DNA of 64,000 nucleotides from Myxococcus sp. RHSTA-1-4 (lineage in GTDB: Bacteria; Myxococcota; Myxococcia; Myxococcales; Myxococcaceae): NCBI RefSeq assembly GCF_020037125.1, contig NZ_JAIQDG010000016.1, positions 62,001 through 126,000 on the forward strand, given 5' to 3'. The notes beneath the pieces were generated by a model that saw nothing but the letters and a program-made list of their open reading frames with translations, was not told the origin of the DNA and ran no database searches. The position numbers and the translations under genes were made by a program. Each line of letters starts with the position of its first letter. The first letter of the stretch is position 1. Below are positions 34,934 to 42,667 of this stretch, in pieces.

Positions 34934-35659
34934 CTATGGGGTCGGGACGAATTCAAATTCTGTCCTGCTCTTCCATTGGACGGTGCCGGCCTTTTCCCTG
35001 CGCCAATGTCCTCGTGGGTCGGGCGTCCATTTCACCACTTCGGTGCTGCCCTTGCTGTACTCGAAGAATCCATCACACGTCCTGGGGGCCGGGTCGTAGT
35101 GGTTCGAGAAGAACGCGACGATGCTGATGGGAATCCTTCCGTCCCGCGTCTCGATGGTCTCTCCGTGGACCCGAGCCGCATTGATGACGGCACGGATGTC
35201 CCGTCCCGAGATGTTGGTGGGAACACCCGGGTGGTTGTGGAGGATGTAGAGGTGCTTGAGCGAGTGGGGTGGGTAACGCGAGTCCTCCACGAACGTGGGG
35301 AGTGTGCATCCGCGCTCGTGCTGGTCGTCAGGCGCAATGGGACGTGTGCTCTCCACCAGCCTGCTCATCTCGTACTTCCCGTCAGGCGTGTAGTACAGCC
35401 AGGCGCAATATTCGGTGGAGACCTGCCACCGGGTGCGGAAGCTCATGTCGTCTCGATGTCCTGCGTTCCCGCCCCGCTGGGAGAGGATGAGCGGGCAGGC
35501 CGCGACGAGCGCGTCCCGGTAGGAGTCGAAGGGGCCAAACCCCGGCATCGGGCCCCTGACACGCTCCGGGAAGTGATTCGGATCGAAACGCTCGACCCCG
35601 GGCGGGGCCACGGTGGGCGCACAGCCTGCGAGGGCGGACAAGAGCAGCCAGCACCTCAT
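34934..35659 (-). CDS. Lipoprotein with JAMM-type metalloprotease motif
   Basis: 241 residues from the ATG at 35657-35659; the frame opens at 35719 but the signal peptide begins here, with lipobox SALAGC (Cys13). The motif HNHPGVPTNISGRD (His141 to Asp154) is an exact H-x-H-x7-S-x2-D, as in JAMM/MPN+ deubiquitinase-like peptidases and RadC/DUF4329-type proteins. Upstream Glu97 (KYEMSRL) or Glu83 could be the catalytic Glu. The domain is preceded by a two-strand region with TEYCAWLYYTPDG. An exported JAMM-like protein next to a polysaccharide locus is unusual; its substrate is unknown. It heads a two-gene unit with 34304-34909. Confidence 0.85.
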   Translation of the reverse strand: MRCWLLLSALAGCAPTVAPPGVERFDPNHFPERVRGPMPGFGPFDSYRDALVAACPLILSQRGGNAGHRDDMSFRTRWQVSTEYCAWLYYTPDGKYEMSRLVESTRPIAPDDQHERGCTLPTFVEDSRYPPHSLKHLYILHNHPGVPTNISGRDIRAVINAARVHGETIETRDGRIPISIVAFFSNHYDPAPRTCDGFFEYSKGSTEVVKWTPDPRGHWRREKAGTVQWKSRTEFEFVPTP

Positions 35660-35798
35660 GCGCTTTCCCGGAGAGCGGAGCATCGCCTTGCGGCAGTGTA
35701 TGGCGGCTGGGTAACTCACCTCAACGGCCCCCTGCGCCTCCTCGGTCCGAGCACCGCGTCACTCATATGCCGGGTGGGTGATGGCACTCCGGCGGGTG

Positions 35799-35981
35799 CG
35801 GCGTGGACGGCATCCTCGTGCCCCCGCAGCAGCCGCAGGTGCTGGCGGAGAAGCTGGAGGCCGTGGCGCGAGACGCGAAGGAGGCCGCGCGTCTGGGCGA
35901 GGCGGGCCGGCGCAAGGTGGAGACGCAGTTCAGCAGCGAGCGCAGCGCGGAGATGCTCGCGCAGATGCTCCAGCGCGCCGC
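35799..35981 (+). repeat. 183-bp direct repeat, copy B
   Basis: Matches 34066-34248 at 182 of 183 positions. It starts in what is otherwise unrelated sequence and stops at AGCGCGCCGC, after which the two copies diverge. Confidence 0.95.
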
Positions 35982-35988
35982 GATGTGA
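35799..35988 (+). pseudogene. epsE: epsE 3' fragment
   Basis: An open frame continuing the epsE reading frame from within the repeat, VDGILVPPQQPQVLAEK through SAEMLAQMLQRAAM, to a stop at 35986-35988. It has no start region or N-terminal domain, so it is a non-functional fragment. Its ending (RAAM) may be the original epsE C-terminus. The following 136 bases to the wzy stop are extremely GC-rich and hold no gene. Confidence 0.85.
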
Positions 35989-36124
35989 GGCCGCGGGCCC
36001 CCGCGCGCGGCCGGCGGGCGCGGCCCCACGTCGCGCGGCCGCGCGGGCGGACCTCCTCACCGCGCGGCGAGGCGGGGACCGCCGTTGCTCGGGATGGGCG
36101 CGGGTCCTCGCCCCGCGCGGGGCT

Positions 36125-37783
36125 TCAACCCGTGGCGCTTCCGCCCCGTGTCGCCGCGGGCGGTGGTGCCTCCGCATCTCCGGAGGTGGCGCCTCCCCCT
36201 CCCTTCGCCACCGAGGGCGGCGGACCGTCTTCCAGGTTGGTGTAGATGATGGCGCCCGGAGGTGGAACCGGCGCGCTCGGCGCGGGCGGTAGCAGCGCGC
36301 TGTTGGGCACGGGCCACGCGCCGGTGGCCGTGGCCAGCTTGCCGGTCATGGCCACGGCGATGGCCACCAGGAACGTGCAGATGTACGAGATGATGCCCAT
36401 GTCCCCGAACACCTGATTCACGTACGACGCCAGCACGCCGACGATGACGAGGGCGGCGGAGCGGTACTCGGAGACGGGGGAGCGGTGGTACGCGCGCACC
36501 GCGAGGTACACGGTGACCACGATGTACATCCACACGCCCGTGAAGCCCAGCATTCCCCCGAAGGCGAGCAGCCCCAGCAGTGAGTTGTGCGGGTGGAAGC
36601 GGTACGTCGGGAAGACGAAGGAGATGTCCGGCAGAGGGTACGGTTCCAGGAACTCGTGCCCGTAGCCCGTGCCCAGGATGGGGAACTGGTCCCAGGTGGC
36701 AATCATGTTCAGGTTCTCGAGGTCCCGGTAGTCCAGGTTGCCCTCGCCGCCCTGGCCATCAATCAGCGAGCGGATGGTCTCCACCGGCCCCCAGACGCCC
36801 CCGGAGCGGTTCCATCCAATGGCGATGTAGACCGCCATCACCGGCGCGAAGAACGGAACCACGCGCGTCAGGAAGCGCTTGAGCGGCGTCCACGGGTTGA
36901 TGAGGTAGGCGGCCAGCAGGCAGCCCCCGAGGCTGACGTAGGCCAGGCGCCGGTCGTTGAAAATCATCCCGGGGACGATGAAGGCCAGGACGCCGAGCCC
37001 GCGGAGGATGTGGGCGGGCTTGGGTTTCTCGATGAAGCGCGTCAGCACCACCAGGACGCAGAAGATGAACGTCATCGAGTCCGAGTGGGACGTGGTGTAC
37101 TCGACCTCGACGCCCATGGCCGGGACGACGACCAGCGCGAAGTAGCTGCCCACCAGCGCCTTGGTGATGCCGGCGAGGATGACCGTCTTCGCGATGATGG
37201 GCCAGTCCTGCGGCCCCCTCAGCGCGTAGTGGTACATGGCCACGATGAACGGCAGCACCGCGCCCTGGTGCCACTGCCACAGCGAGTTCTTGAAGTCCCC
37301 GCCCCGGGCCAGGCCGCGGAACTCCATGGCCAGGATGGAGAAGAGCGTCAGCGCCGTTATCACCGCGAGCGGCCGGGGCATTGGCGGGAGGTCCGGCTCC
37401 AGCGGGGACTTCACCACCCGCCGGTACAGCGCCAGGCCCAGCAGCCCGAAGATGAGGGCGTCGATGAGCGGGAAGCGCAGTACCGGAATCTTGGTGAGTG
37501 AGTTGAGCTGGGTGAACAGCAACTCACCTATTGGAGCCAGGGGCGAGGGCCAGAAGCCGGACTGGGGGCGGTCGGGCCCGTAGTCCACCGCCAGCACCAG
37601 CCACGTCAGGATGATGACGGGGTAGCGGACGGGCACCTTGAGGACGACCCACACCACGCCGAAGGCCAGGACGGGGGCCACGGCGACCACGGGGTGCAGG
37701 ATGGCCCCTCCCACGACGGCGAGCGCCAGGATGCCCAACAGGGCGGCGAAGCGCAGGTAGGAGGGACGATAAGGGGCGTACAT
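36125..37783 (-). CDS. wzy: Wzy-type polysaccharide polymerase (O-antigen ligase family)
   Basis: 552 residues with about 12 hydrophobic segments, from the ATG at 37781-37783 (MYAPYRPSYLRFAALLG). A large periplasmic loop between about residues 310 and 380 contains GVWGPVETIRSLIDG, LGTGYGHEFLEPYPLP and HPHNSLLGLLAFGG, where Wzy/WaaL enzymes have catalytic Arg/His. The C-terminal tail is Pro/Gly/Ala-rich, cytoplasmic and probably disordered. It joins repeat units by block transfer at the outer face of the inner membrane. It diverges from epsH with only 57 bases between starts. Confidence 0.9.
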   Translation of the reverse strand: MYAPYRPSYLRFAALLGILALAVVGGAILHPVVAVAPVLAFGVVWVVLKVPVRYPVIILTWLVLAVDYGPDRPQSGFWPSPLAPIGELLFTQLNSLTKIPVLRFPLIDALIFGLLGLALYRRVVKSPLEPDLPPMPRPLAVITALTLFSILAMEFRGLARGGDFKNSLWQWHQGAVLPFIVAMYHYALRGPQDWPIIAKTVILAGITKALVGSYFALVVVPAMGVEVEYTTSHSDSMTFIFCVLVVLTRFIEKPKPAHILRGLGVLAFIVPGMIFNDRRLAYVSLGGCLLAAYLINPWTPLKRFLTRVVPFFAPVMAVYIAIGWNRSGGVWGPVETIRSLIDGQGGEGNLDYRDLENLNMIATWDQFPILGTGYGHEFLEPYPLPDISFVFPTYRFHPHNSLLGLLAFGGMLGFTGVWMYIVVTVYLAVRAYHRSPVSEYRSAALVIVGVLASYVNQVFGDMGIISYICTFLVAIAVAMTGKLATATGAWPVPNSALLPPAPSAPVPPPGAIIYTNLEDGPPPSVAKGGGGATSGDAEAPPPAATRGGSATG

Positions 37784-37840
37784 CGTGACGCGGGGGAGGC
37801 TACATCCGGAGGTCCGGTTGCGATAGATGATGCGGCACGC

Positions 37841-39148
37841 ATGCCTGCCTCCCGTCCCCGTGTCCTCCTGATTGCCGAGCTGTGCAACCCCGACTGGGTG
37901 AGTGTCCCGCTGGAAGGCTGGTCGCTCTACCGCGCGCTGACCGAGGTGGCGGACGTGCACCTCGTCACCCACGTGCGCAACCGGGAGAACATCCTCAAGC
38001 AGGGGGTGCAGGAGGGCTCCCAGTTCACCGCGCTGGACTCCTCCCCGGTGGAGAAGCCGCTGGACAAGGTGGGGGCGCTCCTGCGCGGCAGCGCCGGCGT
38101 GGGCTGGACGACGGCCACCGCGCTGAGCGCGCTGCCGTACTACTACTTCGAGGAGGTGCTCTGGCAGCGCTTCGGGGCGCGCATCAAGGCGCGTGAGTTC
38201 GACCTGGTGCACCGCTACACGCCCATCAGCCCCACCACGCCCAGCACGCTGGCGGCGCGCTGCAAGGCGGCGGGGGTGCCCTTCCTGATGGGACCGCTGA
38301 ACGGCGGCCTGCCGTGGCCCAAGGGCTTCGGCGGAGCGCGGCGCCGGGAGAAGGAGTGGCTCAGCTACGTGCGCGAGGCGTACAAGCTGATGCCCTTCTA
38401 CAAGTCCACGCGGGAGAACGCGTCCGCCATCCTCACCGGCTCTCGCGCCACGCGCGGGCAGATTGCGGAGCCGTGGCAGTCGAAGACGGTCTACATCCCG
38501 GAGAACGCCATCGACCCGAAGCGCTTCGGCTCGGCGAAGTCGGAGGGCCCGGTGGAGCTGCCGCTGCGGGTGGCCTTCGTGGGGCGCTTCGTGCCGTACA
38601 AGGGCATGGCCATGCTGATGGAGGCGGCGGCGCCGCTCATCCGCGAGGGCAAGGTGGTGCTGGAGTACATCGGCGACGGGCAGGAGATGCCCAACCTGAA
38701 GGCCCAGGCGGCGCGGGAGGGCATCGAGTCCGGGGTGACGTTCGCCGGGTGGGTGAAGCACCAGGAGCTGCAAGGGAGGCTGGCGAAGAACCACGTCTTC
38801 GGCTTCCCCAGCGTGCGCGAGTTCGGCGGCGCGGTGGTGTGCGAGGCGATGGCGCTGGGGCTGGTGCCCATCGTCATGGACTACGGCGGGCCGGGCGAAA
38901 TCGTGAGCCCGGCCACGGGCTTCGCGATTCCCATGGGCACGCCGGAGGAAATCGTGGTGCGCGTGCGCGAGGTGCTGGCGAAGCTGGCGGCGGACCCGTC
39001 CGTCATCCGCCCCATGGGCGAGCGCGCCAGGGCGCGCGTCTTCAAGTACTTCACCTGGAAGGCGAAGGCGGAGCAGGTGCTGGAGGTGTACCGCTGGCTG
39101 CTCGGCGAGCGCGGGCAGCCAGACTGGGGCATGCCGCTGGCGGACTGA
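37841..39148 (+). CDS. epsH: EpsH, GT4-family glycosyltransferase
   Basis: 435 residues from ATG 37841; the frame opens at 37694 but upstream text is low-complexity. GT-B fold: N-terminal domain with PLEGWSLYRALTEVADVHLVTH; C-terminal domain with RVAFVGRFVPYKGMAMLMEA, LEYIGDGQEMPNLK, VTFAGWVKHQEL and FPSVREFGGAVVCEAMALG, where the conserved E-x7-E occurs. It acts in the cytoplasm on the lipid-linked repeat unit. It converges on the plug-VWA gene with 6 bases between stops. Confidence 0.92.
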   Translation: MPASRPRVLLIAELCNPDWVSVPLEGWSLYRALTEVADVHLVTHVRNRENILKQGVQEGSQFTALDSSPVEKPLDKVGALLRGSAGVGWTTATALSALPYYYFEEVLWQRFGARIKAREFDLVHRYTPISPTTPSTLAARCKAAGVPFLMGPLNGGLPWPKGFGGARRREKEWLSYVREAYKLMPFYKSTRENASAILTGSRATRGQIAEPWQSKTVYIPENAIDPKRFGSAKSEGPVELPLRVAFVGRFVPYKGMAMLMEAAAPLIREGKVVLEYIGDGQEMPNLKAQAAREGIESGVTFAGWVKHQELQGRLAKNHVFGFPSVREFGGAVVCEAMALGLVPIVMDYGGPGEIVSPATGFAIPMGTPEEIVVRVREVLAKLAADPSVIRPMGERARARVFKYFTWKAKAEQVLEVYRWLLGERGQPDWGMPLAD

Positions 39149-39154
39149 GGCGCG

Positions 39155-41293
39155 TCACGGCAGCGTGGGCACGCGGTCGAAGTCCATGGCGCTCACGGGC
39201 GCGAAGGGCTCGAACCGGTCCTCGCGCCGGTCCAGGGCGTGGGCCTTGCGGATGAGGTCTCCCAGCTCCACCACGTCCGCCCGGCCCTTCAGCGGCTGGC
39301 CAATCTCTTCCCACAGGGACAGCAGCCCCTCGTAGGAGAGCGGACGCACCCAGTACGAGCCGCGGAGCTTCTCCGCGAACGCGGCCGCCACGTAGGACAG
39401 GCGCGTGGGCGGCGCGGCCCGGCCATATGCGGGACGCAGCAGGCTGGACGGCAGCGGCTTCTCCATCAGCTTCGAGTCCCCGCCCTCCGGCGCCTTGTAC
39501 CGGATGCGCAGCGTTCCGAACGTCGCGGCCGGCTCGCGCAGCTTCACCTCGTACAGCGCGGTGACGGCATGGCCCGCGCCCACCTCGCCCGCATCCACCT
39601 TGTCATCCGAGAACTGCTCCTTCGTGAGCAGCCGGTTCTCGTAGCCAATCAGCCGGTAGCGGGCGACGGCCTTCGGGTCGAACTCCACCTGGAGCTTCAC
39701 GTCCTTGGCCACCACCTGCAGCGTGCCCGTGAGGTTCTGCACGAAGATGCGGCGCGCCTCCTCCAGCCGGTCCACGTACGCGTAGTGGCCCTCGCCCACG
39801 TGGGACAGCCGCTCCATGAGCACGTCGTTGTAGTTGCCCATGCCGAAGCCCACCGTGGACAGGGTGATGCCCCGGGCCGCGAAGTCCTTCACCCGCGCCC
39901 AGATGCCGTCCGCGTCGGTGATGCCGTTGTTCGCCACGCCGTCCGAGCAGAGGATGACGCGGTTGATGCCGCCCTTCTGGAGATGCTTCGCCGCGAGCGT
40001 GTAGCCCAGCTCCAGCCCCGCCTGCGCGTTGGTGGAGCCCTCGCTCCTGAGCCCGTCGATGGCCTCCAGCAGGACCTGCTTCCGCGTGGCGCTCGTGGGC
40101 CCGAGCACCTGCCGCGCTTCGGAGCCGTACACGACGATGGACACGCGGTCTCTCTCATCCAGCTCCTCCACGAGCAGCCGCAGCGCCCGCTTCACCAGCC
40201 CCAGCCGGTTCTCCAAATCCATGGAGCCGGACACGTCGATGACGAAGACGAGGTGGCTCGGCTTGCGCTGTGCGCGGCTCACCTCGCGCGCCTTCACGCC
40301 GAGGTGGACCACCTGGTAGCCCTTGCGCACCGGGGACGGAAAGCCCTCCACGTGGACGCTGAAGGGCGCGTCCGGCTCGGCCGCGTAGCCATAGTCGAAG
40401 CTGTTGACGAACTCCTCCACGCGGACAGCCTGCTCGTCCGGCAGGACCCCGCGCTCCAGGAACGCGCGTGTCACCGTGTACGAGGCCGTGTCCGTGTCCA
40501 CGGAGAAGGTGGAGACGCGCTCCTCCTCCGTGGTCACCGTCGGGTTGACCCCGTAGCCCTGGAAGTACATGTCGAAGAAGGAGCCGCCCTTTGGAGGCGC
40601 GGTGCGCCCGGAGGCACGAGCAGGTGCGGACGGCATGTGCACGGCGGCCGCTCCGGCTTCCGGAGCGCCGTTGATGCCGAAGGCCGGGTCGCGCGCGGAC
40701 AGCCCGTCCACCACGTAGCCGTTCTCCGGCGAGGTCGCGCCGTTGATGGACACGCCGTACGTGTCCACCTGCGCGGCGGGCTTCGACTCGGCCAGGGATT
40801 CGTAGGCGCGGGCCGCGCCGCCCCTGCCGCCCGGACTTGCCACCGCGATGCGCTTGATGAACTCCTGGTCCACGGCGACCCCCGTGCTCGTGGAGCCCAC
40901 GTCGAGGGTGGGCGGCGCGCCGGTGATTTCCACCACCTTACCCAGCGACTCCGGGAGCAGCTCCACGTTGAGGCGGATGGTGCGCTTCGGGCGGAGCCGG
41001 ATGTCGCCGCGCGCGTACGGCCTGTAGGCCTCCTTCTCGAACCGCAGCGTGTACACACCCGGCGGAAGCTGGGGGATGCGGTAGTTGCCCTGGGCATCGG
41101 TCACCACCGTCTGCTCGCCCTGGAGGTTGGGCGAGGCCGCGGACACGACGACGCCGGGAACCGGCTGCCGGCTCTGGGCGTCGATGACCGTACCGATGAT
41201 GATGCCGGACTCAGGGCCGGCGTCGGGCTGCGCCAGGGCGGGCGCGGCCATCATCAAGAGACCGCACAGCAGACTGCGAGCGCTGCGTTTCAT
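39155..41293 (-). CDS. Carboxypeptidase-regulatory / plug-like / VWA chimera (YfbK-type)
   Basis: 712 residues. ATG 41291-41293, chosen because GAGG sits eight bases upstream. Signal peptide, then a CarboxypepD_reg domain (TVIDAQSRQPVPGVVV... QLPPGVYTLRF, about 30-110). A segment resembling the plug of Oar-like TonB receptors follows: DVGSTSTGVAVDQEFIKR, ESLAESKPAAQVDTYGVS, NGATSPENGYVVDGLS. Where the TonB barrel would begin the protein switches to a YfbK-type VWA module: a VWA_N-like TTEEERVSTFSVDTD, a VWA domain with MIDAS DVSGSMD, and a DUF3520-like C-terminus. The VWA part binds divalent metal and protein ligands; the fused plug part is odd. It lies between epsU and epsH. Confidence 0.9.
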   Translation of the reverse strand: MKRSARSLLCGLLMMAAPALAQPDAGPESGIIIGTVIDAQSRQPVPGVVVSAASPNLQGEQTVVTDAQGNYRIPQLPPGVYTLRFEKEAYRPYARGDIRLRPKRTIRLNVELLPESLGKVVEITGAPPTLDVGSTSTGVAVDQEFIKRIAVASPGGRGGAARAYESLAESKPAAQVDTYGVSINGATSPENGYVVDGLSARDPAFGINGAPEAGAAAVHMPSAPARASGRTAPPKGGSFFDMYFQGYGVNPTVTTEEERVSTFSVDTDTASYTVTRAFLERGVLPDEQAVRVEEFVNSFDYGYAAEPDAPFSVHVEGFPSPVRKGYQVVHLGVKAREVSRAQRKPSHLVFVIDVSGSMDLENRLGLVKRALRLLVEELDERDRVSIVVYGSEARQVLGPTSATRKQVLLEAIDGLRSEGSTNAQAGLELGYTLAAKHLQKGGINRVILCSDGVANNGITDADGIWARVKDFAARGITLSTVGFGMGNYNDVLMERLSHVGEGHYAYVDRLEEARRIFVQNLTGTLQVVAKDVKLQVEFDPKAVARYRLIGYENRLLTKEQFSDDKVDAGEVGAGHAVTALYEVKLREPAATFGTLRIRYKAPEGGDSKLMEKPLPSSLLRPAYGRAAPPTRLSYVAAAFAEKLRGSYWVRPLSYEGLLSLWEEIGQPLKGRADVVELGDLIRKAHALDRREDRFEPFAPVSAMDFDRVPTLP

Positions 41294-41296
41294 CAG

Positions 41297-41324
41297 GGCC
41301 ACCTCGGTGAGTCAGGAGGTGGCC
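41297..41324 (-). promoter_or_regulatory. Hairpin covering the ribosome site of the plug-VWA gene
   Basis: On the minus strand the leader forms GGCCACCTC, a 10-nt loop, then GAGGTGGCC (9 bp, perfect), and the ATG follows three bases later. The Shine-Dalgarno GAGG is inside the 3' arm, so the folded RNA would block initiation. This could be a translational switch. Confidence 0.5.
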
Positions 41325-41435
41325 ATCATCCGGAAGAGCGCCGCCCCCCATCCGCACGGGAGGCTCAGTGCTTCATCACGGTTCCATCACGCCCGGCACG
41401 GCCGCCAGGAAGTCAGGCACCGGACACCACGGCCC

Positions 41436-42644
41436 TCAGCGCCGCTCCGCCTCGCGCGTGGTGCGCACCCACTCGCCGCGCTTCTCCGCGCCGGGGCCGC
41501 GCAGCATCAGCCCCACCTTCCACACCACGTAGACGGGCGCCCAGGCCAGGTCCAACAGGCCGCGAGGCCCCACGCCGGACACCCACCAGCCGCGCAGCAC
41601 GTACGCGCCCAGCGACGCCAGGGCGAAGCCCGACATGCCCGTGGCCAGCATCGCCGTGCCGCCGGACAGCCACGCCACCACCGCCGCGGCCACCGCGCCG
41701 CCCACCGTGGCCAGCACCAGCTGGCTCAGCGGCGGCACCAGCACGTCCATGGACAAGTCGAACAGCAGCCCGCTGCGCTGGCGCAGCGCCTCGCTCAAGA
41801 GCGGCCACCCGTGCAGCTTGCGCATCTGCCGGCGCCCGCCCTCCCAGCGCTGGCGCTGCGAGCGGCTCTGCTTCTCGCCGGACACCATCTCCCCGAGCAC
41901 CTCCGCCTCCCACGCGTAGAACACGCGGTGGCCCTTCTTGCCCAGGCGGATGCCGTACTCCAGGTCCTCCACCACGCTGAAGGCGTCGTGCGGCACCTCG
42001 CGCAGCACCGCGTGGGTGAAGCACATGCCGTTGCCGCGCAGGCCGCAGGACACGCCCAGCGCCTCGCGGCCCAGCGAGCGCACCTTGTGGAACATGCCCA
42101 GCGCAATCGTGATGAGCCGCGTGCGCCAGGACGCCGTCGGGTTCATCACGCCGTAGTGCGCCTGCACCGCGTGCGCGCCCTGCTCCAGCCGCGCCGCGTA
42201 CGCGTGCAGCAGGTTGGGCGACACCACCGTGTCCGCGTCCACCACCACCACCGCGTCCGCGAAGCCGTCCTTCTGGCTGAACTCGAAGGCGTAGGCCAGG
42301 GCGTAGCCCTTGCCGCGCTTCTCCGTGTCGTGCCGCTCCAGCACCGTGGCGCCCGCCTCGCGCGCCTTCTGCGCCGTCGCGTCCGAGCAGTTGTCCGCCA
42401 CGACGATGATGCGCCGCAGGGGGCCCGGGTAGTCCACCGCGGAGAGGTTGGCCACCGTGCGGGCGATGCCCAGCTCCTCGTTGTGCGCCGGAATCACCAC
42501 GTCGAACTTCCGCGCGGGCGCCGGAGGCACCGGCGCCGCCCGCCGCCACGACAGCAGCGTCAGCAGCAGCAGATAGCCGCACGCCACCACCATCGGCAGC
42601 AGGCCCACGCACAGCGCCACATCGACCCAGGTCCACACCGTCAC
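41436..42644 (-). CDS. epsU: EpsU, processive-type GT2 membrane glycosyltransferase
   Basis: 402 residues from a GTG at 42642-42644 with GGGGGAG six bases upstream; the frame opens at 42725. One N-terminal membrane segment (about 7-33), then a GT-A domain: FDVVIPAHNEE, IVVADNCSD, VVVVDADT (DxD) and SVVEDLEYG, followed by SQRQRWEGG (QxxRW), and two to four C-terminal membrane segments. This is the arrangement of cellulose/hyaluronan-synthase-like enzymes. EpsV begins 24 bases upstream in the same direction. Confidence 0.92.
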   Translation of the reverse strand: MTVWTWVDVALCVGLLPMVVACGYLLLLTLLSWRRAAPVPPAPARKFDVVIPAHNEELGIARTVANLSAVDYPGPLRRIIVVADNCSDATAQKAREAGATVLERHDTEKRGKGYALAYAFEFSQKDGFADAVVVVDADTVVSPNLLHAYAARLEQGAHAVQAHYGVMNPTASWRTRLITIALGMFHKVRSLGREALGVSCGLRGNGMCFTHAVLREVPHDAFSVVEDLEYGIRLGKKGHRVFYAWEAEVLGEMVSGEKQSRSQRQRWEGGRRQMRKLHGWPLLSEALRQRSGLLFDLSMDVLVPPLSQLVLATVGGAVAAAVVAWLSGGTAMLATGMSGFALASLGAYVLRGWWVSGVGPRGLLDLAWAPVYVVWKVGLMLRGPGAEKRGEWVRTTREAERR

Positions 42645-42667
42645 GACAGTCTCCCCCGAGCGCGCCT

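Noticed and set aside
34066..35981. The 183-bp repeat as a transposon end or att site
   Set aside because: No transposase or integrase lies between the copies, no terminal inverted repeats were seen, and the repeat is coding sequence of epsE, so recombination or duplication is simpler.
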